Assembly: GCA_900545705.1 (NCBI GenBank)
Contig: URAK01000011.1
Location: forward strand, 13,499 to 77,498
Direction: 5' to 3'
Source of the DNA: an uncultured Opitutales bacterium
GTDB taxonomy: Bacteria; Verrucomicrobiota; Verrucomicrobiia; Opitutales; Intestinicryptomonadaceae
Length of the DNA stretch: 64,000 bases
Below the pieces are notes generated by a model. That model had not been told where the DNA came from and ran no database searches. It saw nothing but the letters and a program-made list of their open reading frames with translations. Shown here piece by piece: positions 1 to 8,446 of this stretch. The position numbers were made by a program, and so were the translations under genes. Position 1 is the stretch's first letter; every line of letters starts with the position of its first letter.

Positions 1-1
1 C

Positions 2-619
2 GCCCTTGCGGATTTGTTCAAGCATTTTGCCAAGATGAACGGTCTTATAGCCGATAACTTCGCCATTTTCATCGAGGCCTTCTTCAAGAACGTATCCCTC
101 GGCCATTTCAAGGTATCTCGGGCCTTTGGCTTTAGTGGAGTACATAGTGCCCACTTGCGAGCGGAGTCCCTTGCCGAGGTCTTCAAGGCCTGCGCCTATC
201 GGCAGCCCGTTTTCGGAGAACGCTGTTTGCGTGCGGCCGTAAATGATTTGGAGGAACAGCTCGCGCATGGCAACGTTTATGGCGTCGCAGACGAGGTCGG
301 AATTTACCGCTTCGAGTATGGTCTTTCCTGGAAGGATTTCGGAGGCCATAGCTGCGGAATGCGTCATTCCGGAGCACCCGATTGTTTCAACGAGGGCTTC
401 TTCAATAACGCCGTCCTTGACATTGAGGGTAAGCTTGCAGGCGCCCTGTTGCGGTGCGCACCAGCCCACGCCGTGAGTTAGACCGCTTATATCGCTTATT
501 TGAGTGGCCTTTACCCATTTTCCCTCCTCGGGAATGGGTGCGGGACCGTGTTTAGCGCCCTTCGCTACGCAGCACATCTGTTGCACTTCGTGCGAGCAAT
601 TGTGATTTGGACAACTCAT
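2..619 (-). CDS. Iron-sulfur cluster scaffold protein, IscU/NifU-N-like (3' end cut off)
   Basis: Reading the minus strand from the ATG at 617-619 gives an uninterrupted frame of 206 codons that runs off the left edge, so the C-terminus is missing. The protein begins with a Cys-rich stretch (C3, C8, C16, C17). It then has an IscU-like core with C54 (GWC), C82 in a GCSGMTHSAAMA segment and C111 (VCDA), the spacing expected for the three scaffold ligands of NifU N-terminal domains. Such proteins assemble Fe-S clusters on a cytoplasmic scaffold; the version with a Cys-rich N-terminus and a long C-terminus is seen in anaerobes. The family call is from motifs only. No neighbour in the window supports it, because the next gene (1161-2531) ends about 540 bases away. 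Confidence 0.7.
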   Translation of the reverse strand, partial: MSCPNHNCSHEVQQMCCVAKGAKHGPAPIPEEGKWVKATQISDISGLTHGVGWCAPQQGACKLTLNVKDGVIEEALVETIGCSGMTHSAAMASEILPGKTILEAVNSDLVCDAINVAMRELFLQIIYGRTQTAFSENGLPIGAGLEDLGKGLRSQVGTMYSTKAKGPRYLEMAEGYVLEEGLDENGEVIGYKTVHLGKMLEQIRKG

Positions 620-1126
620 ATCGCAGTATTCTATTTGTTGTTTATATAATGAAAAACTTTTTTGAGAATCTCACCGAACCCCGCCCTATGCAAGAATTTT
701 TATAAAAAAAATCCTATTCTTAAGAATTTCTATGCATTGGTCAGCTGCGTGTGCGATACCCAACTACACAAATTCGCATAAAAAATAATCATTTCCCCCT
801 CATTCAGACGAAGACTGAAGTTAAATCTGAAAGCGCAATAACCAAGAAAAAATATATGTTTTTATAAGCATTTCAAATACTCCAGCACAGCGCGCGGGAA
901 ATGCCGCAGAATTTTCTATCGCCGCCGTGCGCGTCCCTGCCAAAATAATTAGTCTTCCAATGCGGCCAAGCGAAAAAAATTGGCTACTTGCAAGAATCCG
1001 GGAGGGTAATAATTCCTACCGCAACTTGGCGGAGAAAAAAAACGCCCGTAGCCAACTTAAAGAAATAATCTAGCAGCCCCGCACAAAAGAAATTTTTGCG
1101 CCACCACGCGCAGAAGAAATAATCGA
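620..1126. other. Intergenic region without a recognisable gene
   Basis: About 500 bases, AT-rich near 640-870. It would carry the promoter of the scaffold gene on the minus strand. A 24-base imperfect direct repeat lies at 1061-1084 and 1115-1138 (about 21 of 24 bases agree by eye). I see no other gene or RNA. Confidence 0.6.
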
Positions 1127-1155
1127 GCAACCCCGAACTTCAAGCTCGGGGTTGC
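1127..1155 (-). terminator. Hairpin terminator of the DUF4832-like cluster
   Basis: A perfect 10-bp stem (1127-1136 with 1146-1155, GCAACCCCGA paired to TCGGGGTTGC) lies just after the stop codon of the last cluster gene. On the minus strand it is followed by a moderately T-rich stretch rather than a clean T run. Confidence 0.65.
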
Positions 1156-1160
1156 GCACA

Positions 1161-2531
1161 TTACTTACCAGATATTTTTCCGAGATCCAAAGAACCGTCC
1201 TCGGTAAGGTTTTTCACCGCAAACTTAAAGTCCCTAAAAATTTTCTTAGTGTGGAATATCCTAAGAGATAGGGAATATGTTTCATTGGGCTTTAAAGACA
1301 CGCGCATAGAATCAGTAAATTTGAATTTTCCAGGAAGCAATTTGCGCGGATCCTGTGACGACAACATGTCAAAGACAACTTTCCCGGAAGAGTCGCGCAA
1401 CTCGTATTTCATTCTATACGGCAAATGTATGCGCGCAACCCCTTTGTTTTCACCTTCTATCGAGACTTCCAATTTCCCGTCAGCATACGAAACTTCTGCC
1501 TTCTCCGGGACAAGCCGGGCCCCTGCATACCGGCAGACATCGTCCAGTGCGGCGCGCTCCTTATCGTCGCTTATCAGCTGTGGGTGGAGCGGAATTTCAT
1601 TCACAAGCGACACATGGTTTTTCAATATCCATTCGCACGAATAAACGATATCCCATTTATTTTTGTGCAGCATTTTAACGTCACCGTAAAACTCAAAAAA
1701 TATGGGTTTGTCTTTCCAAACATCCGCCATTCTCTCGATTTTATCGTATGGCGGCTTGCCTATCCATCTTCCGAAATGCCATGGGGAGCCAATCCCGTCA
1801 CGCCTCAATCCAACCCTCGCCTTTTTCTTTTTTCCGAGGGCGTACTTGAGAACTTCGTGGTCGTCGGTCATAAAGAATATATCGGACTTTTTAAAATTTT
1901 TTAGGTACATGTCGGCATACTTCTTTCGCGTCTCAAAGCCGTACATATTCGGATTTTTCAAACCTATCGAAGTGCAGTGCCACTCGCCCCAGTTCCCGAA
2001 GCTGCCAAGGTCGAGCCCGCCGAGCCGCGGATCGCCGTCGTAGCGGGCGGCGAGCGCCTTTATGAATTTTTCGTGCTCCTCCATAAATATTGGGTCGTCA
2101 AAGTACGCCGATATGTGCACGTCCGACGTTCCCCCATCGGGAGTCTTGTATTTCATTCCCTTAAACTCGTGCGACTTTGCCCCTTTTAAAAACACCCACT
2201 GCGGCGTCGAGTATTTTCCGCCCCCATGGTAGTTTGTGCACATTATTCTAAAATAGAATGGCAGCCCGTTTTTCGAGAAAAATTCGAGAGCCTTGTCTAT
2301 CGGTTCCCAGTTGTACGATCCTTCAACAGGCTGCAATTTTGCCCACTCGAATCTAAAATATCCTGCGCCGTAATTTACCTTCGTATCCGTTCTAAAACCG
2401 AGCGAATTGCTTGAAAACCCCTGTCCGGGATTTTCAAATATTTCGCTATTCTCATCGAACTTTATTTCTGCCGAGTGCGCCGCGCACATTGCGCAGGCCG
2501 CAGCGGCTATAATTGTCAGCTTTTTTATCAT
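1161..2531 (-). CDS. Secreted TIM-barrel protein of DUF4832/glycosidase type, paralogue 1
   Basis: 456 residues with an N-terminal signal peptide (about residues 1-21, ending in AHSA). An NPGQGF motif lies near residue 34. A barrel follows with a beta-galactosidase-like segment (ExxYNWEPIDKALEF, about 70-84) and the motif GNWGEWH at 179-185, whose E183 sits where retaining glycosidases of clan GH-A place the acid/base. E280 in FFEF is a plausible nucleophile. The last ~110 residues form a beta-sandwich resembling the DUF4832 C-terminal domain. Substrate is unknown. It is the third and last gene of a tandem trio read from about 5457 towards 1127, starting 9 bases after the stop of paralogue 2. 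The domain name is from memory of the family; the enzyme role is inferred. Confidence 0.8.
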   Translation of the reverse strand: MIKKLTIIAAAACAMCAAHSAEIKFDENSEIFENPGQGFSSNSLGFRTDTKVNYGAGYFRFEWAKLQPVEGSYNWEPIDKALEFFSKNGLPFYFRIMCTNYHGGGKYSTPQWVFLKGAKSHEFKGMKYKTPDGGTSDVHISAYFDDPIFMEEHEKFIKALAARYDGDPRLGGLDLGSFGNWGEWHCTSIGLKNPNMYGFETRKKYADMYLKNFKKSDIFFMTDDHEVLKYALGKKKKARVGLRRDGIGSPWHFGRWIGKPPYDKIERMADVWKDKPIFFEFYGDVKMLHKNKWDIVYSCEWILKNHVSLVNEIPLHPQLISDDKERAALDDVCRYAGARLVPEKAEVSYADGKLEVSIEGENKGVARIHLPYRMKYELRDSSGKVVFDMLSSQDPRKLLPGKFKFTDSMRVSLKPNETYSLSLRIFHTKKIFRDFKFAVKNLTEDGSLDLGKISGK

Positions 2532-2540
2532 TTTTTGGAT

Positions 2541-3914
2541 TTATTTTATTTTTACATTGCCCAAGTCGAGCGCCCCGTCCTTCGTCAAATTTTTTGACGC
2601 AAACCGAAAATCTTTAAAAACTTTTGGAATGTGGCGCACCCTAAGCGATAGAAAATACGTTTCCCCGCCCTTTAAATCCGCCTTGAACTCGTCCGACAAA
2701 ACGAACTTGCCGGGCAGTATCGACCCCGGATTTTTCGCGGAAATTTTTTCGGCGACAACATTTCCCGCACGGTCTCTCAGTTCGTACGCGAATTCATACG
2801 GCAGATATATTTTAGAGACTCCTTTATTCACTCCTTCCACGCGGACTTTAATCGTGCCACCTTCGCACTCTACGCGCGCTTTCTCGGGCACGAGCCTAGC
2901 ACCCGCATACCTCTCAACCTTTTGAAGCGCCAACAGCTCTTTTTTATCCTTAACCTGCTCTGGAATTAGAGGTATCTCGTGCACCAGTGAAACATTGTAT
3001 TTTAACATCCAATCGCACGAATAGATTATATCCCAGCCTTTTTCGTGCAAAGCGTTTGCTTGGTCAACAAACTCGAAAAATATGGGTTTGTGCTTCCATA
3101 CATCGGCGATGCGTTTTATCTTATTGTAGGGTGGAGTGTCAACCCACCTCTCAAAGTGCCATGGAGAACCTATGCTGTCGCGCCTCATTCCGACGCGTAT
3201 TTTTTCCCCCGCTCCAAGAACATATCCGAGTGTCTCGTAGTCGTCGGTCATAAAGAATAAATCCGACTTTCTAAAATTGTCCAGATACATATTGGCGTAA
3301 CGCCTGCGTATTTCAAGCGAATGCGGGCGTACAACTCCCTTGCCCAAACCCAGACAAACGCAATGCCATTCGCCCCAATTCCCGTAGCTGCCCAAATCTA
3401 TGCCTCCTATATGCGGGTCGCCGTCGTAGCGGGCGGCGAGCGCCTTTATAAATTTTTCATGCTCTTCAATAAATATTGGGTCGTCAAAATACGCCGATAT
3501 GTGTACGTCCGATTTCTCTCCGTCCGGCGTTTTGTATTCCACTCCTTTAAACTCGTGATATTTCGCCCCCTTATCAAAAACCCATTTCGGCGTAGAATAT
3601 TTACCACTGCTATGGAAATTTGTACACATTATGCGAAAATAAAAAGGCAGCCCAATTTTGGAGAAATACTCTATTTCTTTGTCTATAGGCGACCAGTCGT
3701 ATGTATTTTCTGACGGTTGAAGTCGGCTCCACTCAAATCTTTTATATCCAGCCCCGTAAGTTATCCTATTTTCCGGGTATCTCGCAGAGCTGCAAGCAAA
3801 GCCTTGGCCTGGGTTTGAAAATATTTCAGCGCTCTCATCAAACTTTATTTCTCCAGAGCGCGACACGCAACACGCACACGCCGCCATTGCAAATACTGCG
3901 AAAAATTTTTTCAT
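2541..3914 (-). CDS. Secreted TIM-barrel protein of DUF4832/glycosidase type, paralogue 2
   Basis: I place the start at 3914 (MKKFFAVFAMAAC), which has an AGAAG box 5 bases upstream and gives a normal signal peptide. A longer form starting at 3941 is possible. The protein of 457 residues has the same order as its neighbours: signal peptide, NPGQGF, barrel with YDWSPIDKEIEYF and GNWGEWH, and a C-terminal beta-sandwich. The final ~115 residues are almost identical to those of paralogue 3, whereas the barrel is closer to paralogue 1, so the gene is a mosaic. The stop lies 9 bases before paralogue 1, so the two are probably co-transcribed. It is probably an exported glycosidase, substrate unknown. 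Confidence 0.8.
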   Translation of the reverse strand: MKKFFAVFAMAACACCVSRSGEIKFDESAEIFSNPGQGFACSSARYPENRITYGAGYKRFEWSRLQPSENTYDWSPIDKEIEYFSKIGLPFYFRIMCTNFHSSGKYSTPKWVFDKGAKYHEFKGVEYKTPDGEKSDVHISAYFDDPIFIEEHEKFIKALAARYDGDPHIGGIDLGSYGNWGEWHCVCLGLGKGVVRPHSLEIRRRYANMYLDNFRKSDLFFMTDDYETLGYVLGAGEKIRVGMRRDSIGSPWHFERWVDTPPYNKIKRIADVWKHKPIFFEFVDQANALHEKGWDIIYSCDWMLKYNVSLVHEIPLIPEQVKDKKELLALQKVERYAGARLVPEKARVECEGGTIKVRVEGVNKGVSKIYLPYEFAYELRDRAGNVVAEKISAKNPGSILPGKFVLSDEFKADLKGGETYFLSLRVRHIPKVFKDFRFASKNLTKDGALDLGNVKIK

Positions 3915-4005
3915 TTTTCTTCTTTTTATTGAATCAAACACTTTATCTTTTTCCGATAACCATATAATTCCAATAATTTTATGTGGCGGCGTTTATCGCG
4001 CCACG

Positions 4006-5403
4006 TCATTTTATAAATATCTCTCCCAAGTCGAGAGCCCCGTCCTTCGTCAAATTTTTTGACGCAAACCTAAAATCTTTAAAAACTTTTGGAATGTGGC
4101 GCACTCTAAGCGATAGGAAATACGTTTCCCCGCCCTTTAAATCCGCCTTGAACTCGTCCGACAAAACAAACTTGCCGGGCAGTATCGACCCCGGATTTTT
4201 CGCGGAAATTTTCTCGGCAACAACATTTCCCGCGCGGTCTCTTAGTTCGTACACAAATTCATACGGCAGATATATTTTAGAGACTCCCTTATTCACGCCT
4301 TCCACGCGGACTTTAATCGTGCCATCTCCGCACTCTACGCGCGCTTTCTCGGGCACGAGCCTAGCACCCGCGTAAAGGTCTATATCCCTAAGAAGCTTCT
4401 CTTCCGAGGAACCCTCGGCTATCTGGTACGGCCCAAGCGGACCCTCATTTACAAGGCTGGCGTGGTTTTTCAGCACCCATTTCAGCGAATACGGAATATC
4501 CCAGCCCCTGCCGCGCATCATATCGACGCTTGCATAGAACTCGAAAAACATCGGCATGTCTTTCCATACGTCGCCCATGCGCGTTATTTTTTCGTACGGG
4601 AAAGTCCCAATCCAACGCTTGAAATGGCCCGGAGAACCGACACCGTCGCGCCGCATGCCAACTCGCGGCTTCTCGCCGTCTCCGAGTGCGTATTCGAGCG
4701 TCTCGTGGTCGTCCGTCATAAAAATTATGGGGGTCTTTTTAAAGTTTTTGAGGTACATGTCGGCGTACCTTTGGCGAACCTCGCGGGAGTGCGGGCGCAC
4801 GACGCCCTTCCCCAGCCCGAGGCTCGTGCAATGCCATTCTCCCCAGTTGCCGTAGCTGCCCAAGTCGAGCCCGCCAAGGCGCGGGTCGCCGTCGTAGCGT
4901 GCGGCAAGTGCTTTTATGAATTTTTCATGCGCCTCCATAAATACGGGATCGCCAAATTCGGGAACGGCTATTTTAACTACGCCGTCGGGGAATCTTTTGT
5001 TGGGCTCTTTTTGCATTGTGTGCACTGTATATTTTGCGCCCTTGTCAAACACCCATTTCGGGGAATTGTAGAATTGCGGGTACCCAGATGTGCTTATGCA
5101 CATTATGCGGAAGTAAAAAGGAAGCCCCTGCTTTGAAAAATTTTCCAGCGCCTTGTCTATTGGCTCCCAGTTGTAAACACCCTCTTTAGGTTCGAGAGCC
5201 ACCCATAGAAACCTTGAATACCCAGCCCCGAAATTGACTTTATTCTTTGAGCCTTTAAGCGCATTTCCAAAACGCATCCAACCCTGCCCCGGATTTTGGA
5301 AAATCTCCGGATTTTCCGCAAAAGAAATCTCCGAGACTTGCGGCTGCGACTGGCATGCGCAAAGCAATGCGCAAAAGACAATAGATAAAAACGTTTTCCC
5401 CAT
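4006..5403 (-). CDS. TIM-barrel lipoprotein of DUF4832/glycosidase type, paralogue 3
   Basis: 465 residues. Unlike the other two it starts with a lipoprotein-type signal (CALLCAC, modifiable Cys near residue 17), so it is probably anchored to a membrane while its sisters are released. It carries NPGQGW, VYNWEPIDKALENF, GNWGEWH and FFEFYAS, and the C-terminal beta-sandwich shared with paralogue 2. A region after the third strand (about residues 115-150) differs strongly from the sisters, including an N-P-N-K-R-F stretch in place of their KTPDG segment, and could change substrate. It is the promoter-proximal gene of the trio, with a clear sigma70-like promoter at 5429-5457. Confidence 0.8.
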   Translation of the reverse strand: MGKTFLSIVFCALLCACQSQPQVSEISFAENPEIFQNPGQGWMRFGNALKGSKNKVNFGAGYSRFLWVALEPKEGVYNWEPIDKALENFSKQGLPFYFRIMCISTSGYPQFYNSPKWVFDKGAKYTVHTMQKEPNKRFPDGVVKIAVPEFGDPVFMEAHEKFIKALAARYDGDPRLGGLDLGSYGNWGEWHCTSLGLGKGVVRPHSREVRQRYADMYLKNFKKTPIIFMTDDHETLEYALGDGEKPRVGMRRDGVGSPGHFKRWIGTFPYEKITRMGDVWKDMPMFFEFYASVDMMRGRGWDIPYSLKWVLKNHASLVNEGPLGPYQIAEGSSEEKLLRDIDLYAGARLVPEKARVECGDGTIKVRVEGVNKGVSKIYLPYEFVYELRDRAGNVVAEKISAKNPGSILPGKFVLSDEFKADLKGGETYFLSLRVRHIPKVFKDFRFASKNLTKDGALDLGEIFIK

Positions 5404-5417
5404 ATACGATTACTTGT

Positions 5418-5457
5418 TAATTTTAAAATTATTAAGCGCGTTCATGCGATACGTCAA
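5418..5457 (-). promoter_or_regulatory. Promoter of the DUF4832-like cluster with a palindrome at the -10
   Basis: On the minus strand TTGACG (5452-5457) is followed after 17 bases by TAATAA (5429-5434). A perfect 14-base palindrome, TAATTTTAAAATTA (5418-5431), overlaps the -10 and could be an operator, although AT-rich palindromes also arise by chance. Confidence 0.55.
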
Positions 5458-5780
5458 GAGCCAATATTTTAATGTCCCCAAAGCAGAGCTCGCTGATATT
5501 TACAATGCCGCGGCATTGCAACACTCTCTCCATCCGCCTGCTCAGAAAATTGCGGCATATTCTGCGCGGCGGATTTTTATTGTCATACCACTAAATAACC
5601 GCACCGCTTGCGGAAAAATTTTACAACCGTCTAGACCTATGTAGTAAAAATCTTTTTGCAGAAACGCACTTGCAACATTACCAAAGCCTCCGGCAACATA
5701 CACAGAAGAACAAAGAATTTTTTTATGAAGCAATTGTATGCTATTCTTTTTTTCAAAAAAAATTTTCCGAAAAAAGAAAA
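5458..5780. other. Intergenic region without a recognisable gene
   Basis: About 320 bases between the cluster promoter and the purD terminator. A 63-codon minus-strand frame at 5542-5733 has no recognisable features, no good ribosome site and no homologue I know. I see nothing else. Confidence 0.5.
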
Positions 5781-5781
5781 A

Positions 5782-5814
5782 AAAATCCGCCCGATAAAAC
5801 TCAGGACGGATTTT
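5782..5814 (-). terminator. Rho-independent terminator after purD
   Basis: AAAATCCG (5782-5789) pairs with CGGATTTT (5807-5814), with a further partly paired segment inside the loop. On the minus strand a long T-rich run follows. It lies 28 bases after the purD stop. Confidence 0.8.
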
Positions 5815-5841
5815 ATTTTTTAAATCTGTGCCAGCGCGATT

Positions 5842-7143
5842 TTACTTCTTTTCCGCAGCCCTTCGTTCAAGCTCGCGGTGGGCAATATCGCGGCGGAAAA
5901 ATCCACCTTCGTACTTAATCAGCCCGGCGAGTGAATATGCGTTGGAGAGCGCCTCTTCGAGAGTCTTGCCAAATCCTGTCAAACCGAGAACTCTGCCGCC
6001 CGCCGACACAATCTTTCCGCCTTCAAGCTTAGTTCCGGCGTGTATAATCTGCGTATTTGGCGGAGTTTTTTCGGGCAGGGATATTTCTTCGCCCTTCTTG
6101 TATTTTCCAGGGTATCCCTTAGCGCACACAACTACTATCGCCGCAAATCCGTCCGCTATTTTTACCTTTGAAGCGTCCAACCTTCCGCATGCAGTATCGT
6201 ACAGCATTTCAAGCGGGTCGCTCGCCAAAAGTGGCATCAAAACCTGGCATTCCGGGTCGCCAAAGCGGACGTTAAATTCCACGACTTTCGGTCCGCGCGC
6301 CGTAATCATTATTCCAACATACAACGTTCCGCGATAATCAATCCCCTCTTTTTCGAGGCCGGCGAGAGTCGGCTCTACAATCGTCTTTCTGACCGCATCC
6401 AACACTTCGGGAGTCGCGACCGCTGCAGGCGCATAAGCTCCCATTCCGCCAGTATTCAAGCCGGTGTCGCCTTCGCCGACCCTCTTGTGGTCCTGGCTCG
6501 CGGGAAGCATCACGTATTTTTTGCCGCAAACAACAAGCATTATGCTAGCCTCTTCGCCGTCCATTTTTTCCTCGACGACAATCTCTTTTCCGCTGTCGCC
6601 GAACGCGCCGCCCTCTAGCATTTCGCGCGCAGCCGCTACGGCCTCGTCGCGCGAAGCCGGGATTACGACTCCCTTGCCCGCGGCGAGCCCGCTTGCTTTT
6701 ATGACAGTGTCGAACGGGGCGCTTCTTATATATTTTTCGGCGGCGTCGGGATCGGTAAAGTTTGCGCCCTCGGCTGTCGGAATCGAGTACTTTTTCAAAA
6801 AGTTTTTAGAGTACGCCTTGCTCGCTTCGAGTATCGCGCCGTTTTTCGACGGCCCATAGACGGGCACCGACTTTTCCCTTAGCTTGTCGGCGAGCCCCAG
6901 CCAAAGAGGGACTTCCGGCCCGCAGACGACAAAGTCGATTTTATTTTCGAGAACATATTTGACTATTGCATCTACGTCCTCTGCGGAAATATTTACCGTT
7001 TCGCAGTCGCGCCCTATTCCCCCGTTTCCGGGTGCGCACACGAGAGAACCCAGCATAGGCGATCTCTTGACGGCAAGCACGAGCGCATGTTCGCGCCCGC
7101 CGCTGCCCACAATTAGAACTTTTAGTTTTTTGTCCGGTTCCAT
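5842..7143 (-). CDS. purD: Phosphoribosylamine--glycine ligase (GAR synthetase)
   Basis: 433 residues, the usual length for PurD. It joins 5-phosphoribosylamine and glycine using ATP in the second committed step of purine synthesis, in the cytoplasm. The N-terminus has LKVLIVGSGGREHAL, the typical PurD start. The ATP-grasp core shows IKASGLAAGKGVV and, later, the family signature MPASQDHKRVGEGDTGLNTGGMGAY and RFGDPECQVLMPLL. It starts 5 bases after the stop of the LptF/G-like gene and ends in a strong terminator, so it is the last gene of a two-gene operon. Confidence 0.97.
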   Translation of the reverse strand: MEPDKKLKVLIVGSGGREHALVLAVKRSPMLGSLVCAPGNGGIGRDCETVNISAEDVDAIVKYVLENKIDFVVCGPEVPLWLGLADKLREKSVPVYGPSKNGAILEASKAYSKNFLKKYSIPTAEGANFTDPDAAEKYIRSAPFDTVIKASGLAAGKGVVIPASRDEAVAAAREMLEGGAFGDSGKEIVVEEKMDGEEASIMLVVCGKKYVMLPASQDHKRVGEGDTGLNTGGMGAYAPAAVATPEVLDAVRKTIVEPTLAGLEKEGIDYRGTLYVGIMITARGPKVVEFNVRFGDPECQVLMPLLASDPLEMLYDTACGRLDASKVKIADGFAAIVVVCAKGYPGKYKKGEEISLPEKTPPNTQIIHAGTKLEGGKIVSAGGRVLGLTGFGKTLEEALSNAYSLAGLIKYEGGFFRRDIAHRELERRAAEKK

Positions 7144-7148
7144 AAATT

Positions 7149-8261
7149 TTAAACAACCTTTCTATAAAGAGTCAGCGCAAATATAAGCATTGCGATGTTT
7201 GGTATTGCCGCCGCCCATAGCGGAGAAATTATCCCGCGCCCGCCTACAGCCGTAAAGACGCTATCGAGAATAAAGTATACGAAGAAGAGCCCGACAGTTT
7301 TCGATACGCCAACCATCGGATTAGTTCGGACTCCCGCGACGGAAAACGGTATTGCTATCGCGACTACTATTATGCAGGCAAACGGGCTGAACCAAATCGA
7401 ATACGCCCTTACCAAATAAGGGATTGCCTCCGGAGCTTCGGCGCTGCCCATCGACTCTATGAGCGTCTTTGTCTCAAACAGGGAAAGATCCTTTGGGCGG
7501 CGCATCGACAAAACCATTATTTTAGGGTCTTCGTCAAACTCCTTAAAATACCTCTTGTCAAAGCCGACAGCCTTCACTGCCCTGTGGGTCTTTGGATCGA
7601 AATCTATTTCCTGCCCGTCGAGAAAATACCAGCAGCGGTCGACGTCGTCGTAAACGCCCTCGCGCGCCATTATGCGCGAAAGTTCCCCGCCCTTTGGGTC
7701 GAGAGTCGATACGGTAGCACCCCGCGCGCGGTTTGTAGCCTGGCTAAAAGAATTCATAAACCAGAGCCTTCCGTCTTTTCTGTTGTTAAAGCACAGCGCG
7801 TTCACACGCCCGACTTCCGAAAGATCGACAGTCTGCATTTGCCCTGCAAAACGTATGCTATCGTATAATTCGCGGGAAGACTCCTTGCAAACGGGTATGA
7901 TGTGGGCGTTTAGCCAAAGAAGGAGCCCCGAAAGCAATACCCCCGCAAACCATAGCGAGCGCGTTATTTTAAAGACATTCATGCCCGCCGCGCGCATTGC
8001 GGTTATTTCGTTATTTCGGTGCAGCGAACCCAATACGTATATCAGCGACAACAAAAGGCTGATCGGCAAGACTACCGGCACCAAAGTTGGCGACAAAAGC
8101 CCGTAAAAGAGCAATATTTGCTTTGTGTCGGCGCCCCAATTTATCAATTTGCCGAGATTGCTATACATATCGTGCAACACCAAAATCCCCAAAGTGACAC
8201 ATATCGCCACCAAGAAGATTTTCAGCCATTCGCAAAATACGTATCTGTCCAGAAGTTTCAT
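7149..8261 (-). CDS. LptF/LptG-family permease of the lipopolysaccharide exporter
   Basis: 370 residues. The LptF/LptG (YjgP/YjgQ) family forms the membrane part of the LptB2FG ABC transporter that extracts lipopolysaccharide from the inner membrane. The start MKLLDRYVFCEWLK is typical, and three N-terminal hydrophobic segments follow (about 13-35, 50-75 and 96-120), including the conserved MRAAGMN segment (about 85-91). A periplasmic jellyroll domain (about 125-265) and three C-terminal membrane segments complete the usual layout. The sequence alone does not decide between LptF and LptG. No second copy is in the window. Its presence implies a diderm envelope with LPS. Confidence 0.88.
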   Translation of the reverse strand: MKLLDRYVFCEWLKIFLVAICVTLGILVLHDMYSNLGKLINWGADTKQILLFYGLLSPTLVPVVLPISLLLSLIYVLGSLHRNNEITAMRAAGMNVFKITRSLWFAGVLLSGLLLWLNAHIIPVCKESSRELYDSIRFAGQMQTVDLSEVGRVNALCFNNRKDGRLWFMNSFSQATNRARGATVSTLDPKGGELSRIMAREGVYDDVDRCWYFLDGQEIDFDPKTHRAVKAVGFDKRYFKEFDEDPKIMVLSMRRPKDLSLFETKTLIESMGSAEAPEAIPYLVRAYSIWFSPFACIIVVAIAIPFSVAGVRTNPMVGVSKTVGLFFVYFILDSVFTAVGGRGIISPLWAAAIPNIAMLIFALTLYRKVV

Positions 8262-8402
8262 AAAAATATTGAAAGATTATTGCGCGTTTTGCGGGCATAT
8301 CAAACATTTTCGCTTATAACACCCATAAAAAAACACCTTTCAGAGCGCACGGCGGACAGCTCGCCTATCGCCGATTCGGCCGGCGATTCAGCAGGCGCAT
8401 AA

Positions 8403-8430
8403 AAAAAACGCGGCGCAAACCGCGTTTTTT
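8403..8430. terminator. Bidirectional hairpin terminator
   Basis: A stem of 11 pairs, AAAAAACGCGG (8403-8413) with CCGCGTTTTTT (8420-8430) and a 6-base loop, follows the LOG gene stop on the minus strand. Because A and T runs flank it, it can act on either strand. Confidence 0.8.
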
Positions 8431-8446
8431 TAATAAAAGCCGCGCG

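Noticed and set aside
1249..2043. Overlapping plus-strand frames across paralogue 1
   Set aside because: They are other-frame readings of the DUF4832-like gene, which has a signal peptide and family motifs.
5542..5733. Small minus-strand frame of 63 codons in the purD upstream gap
   Set aside because: No ribosome site, motif or recognisable features.
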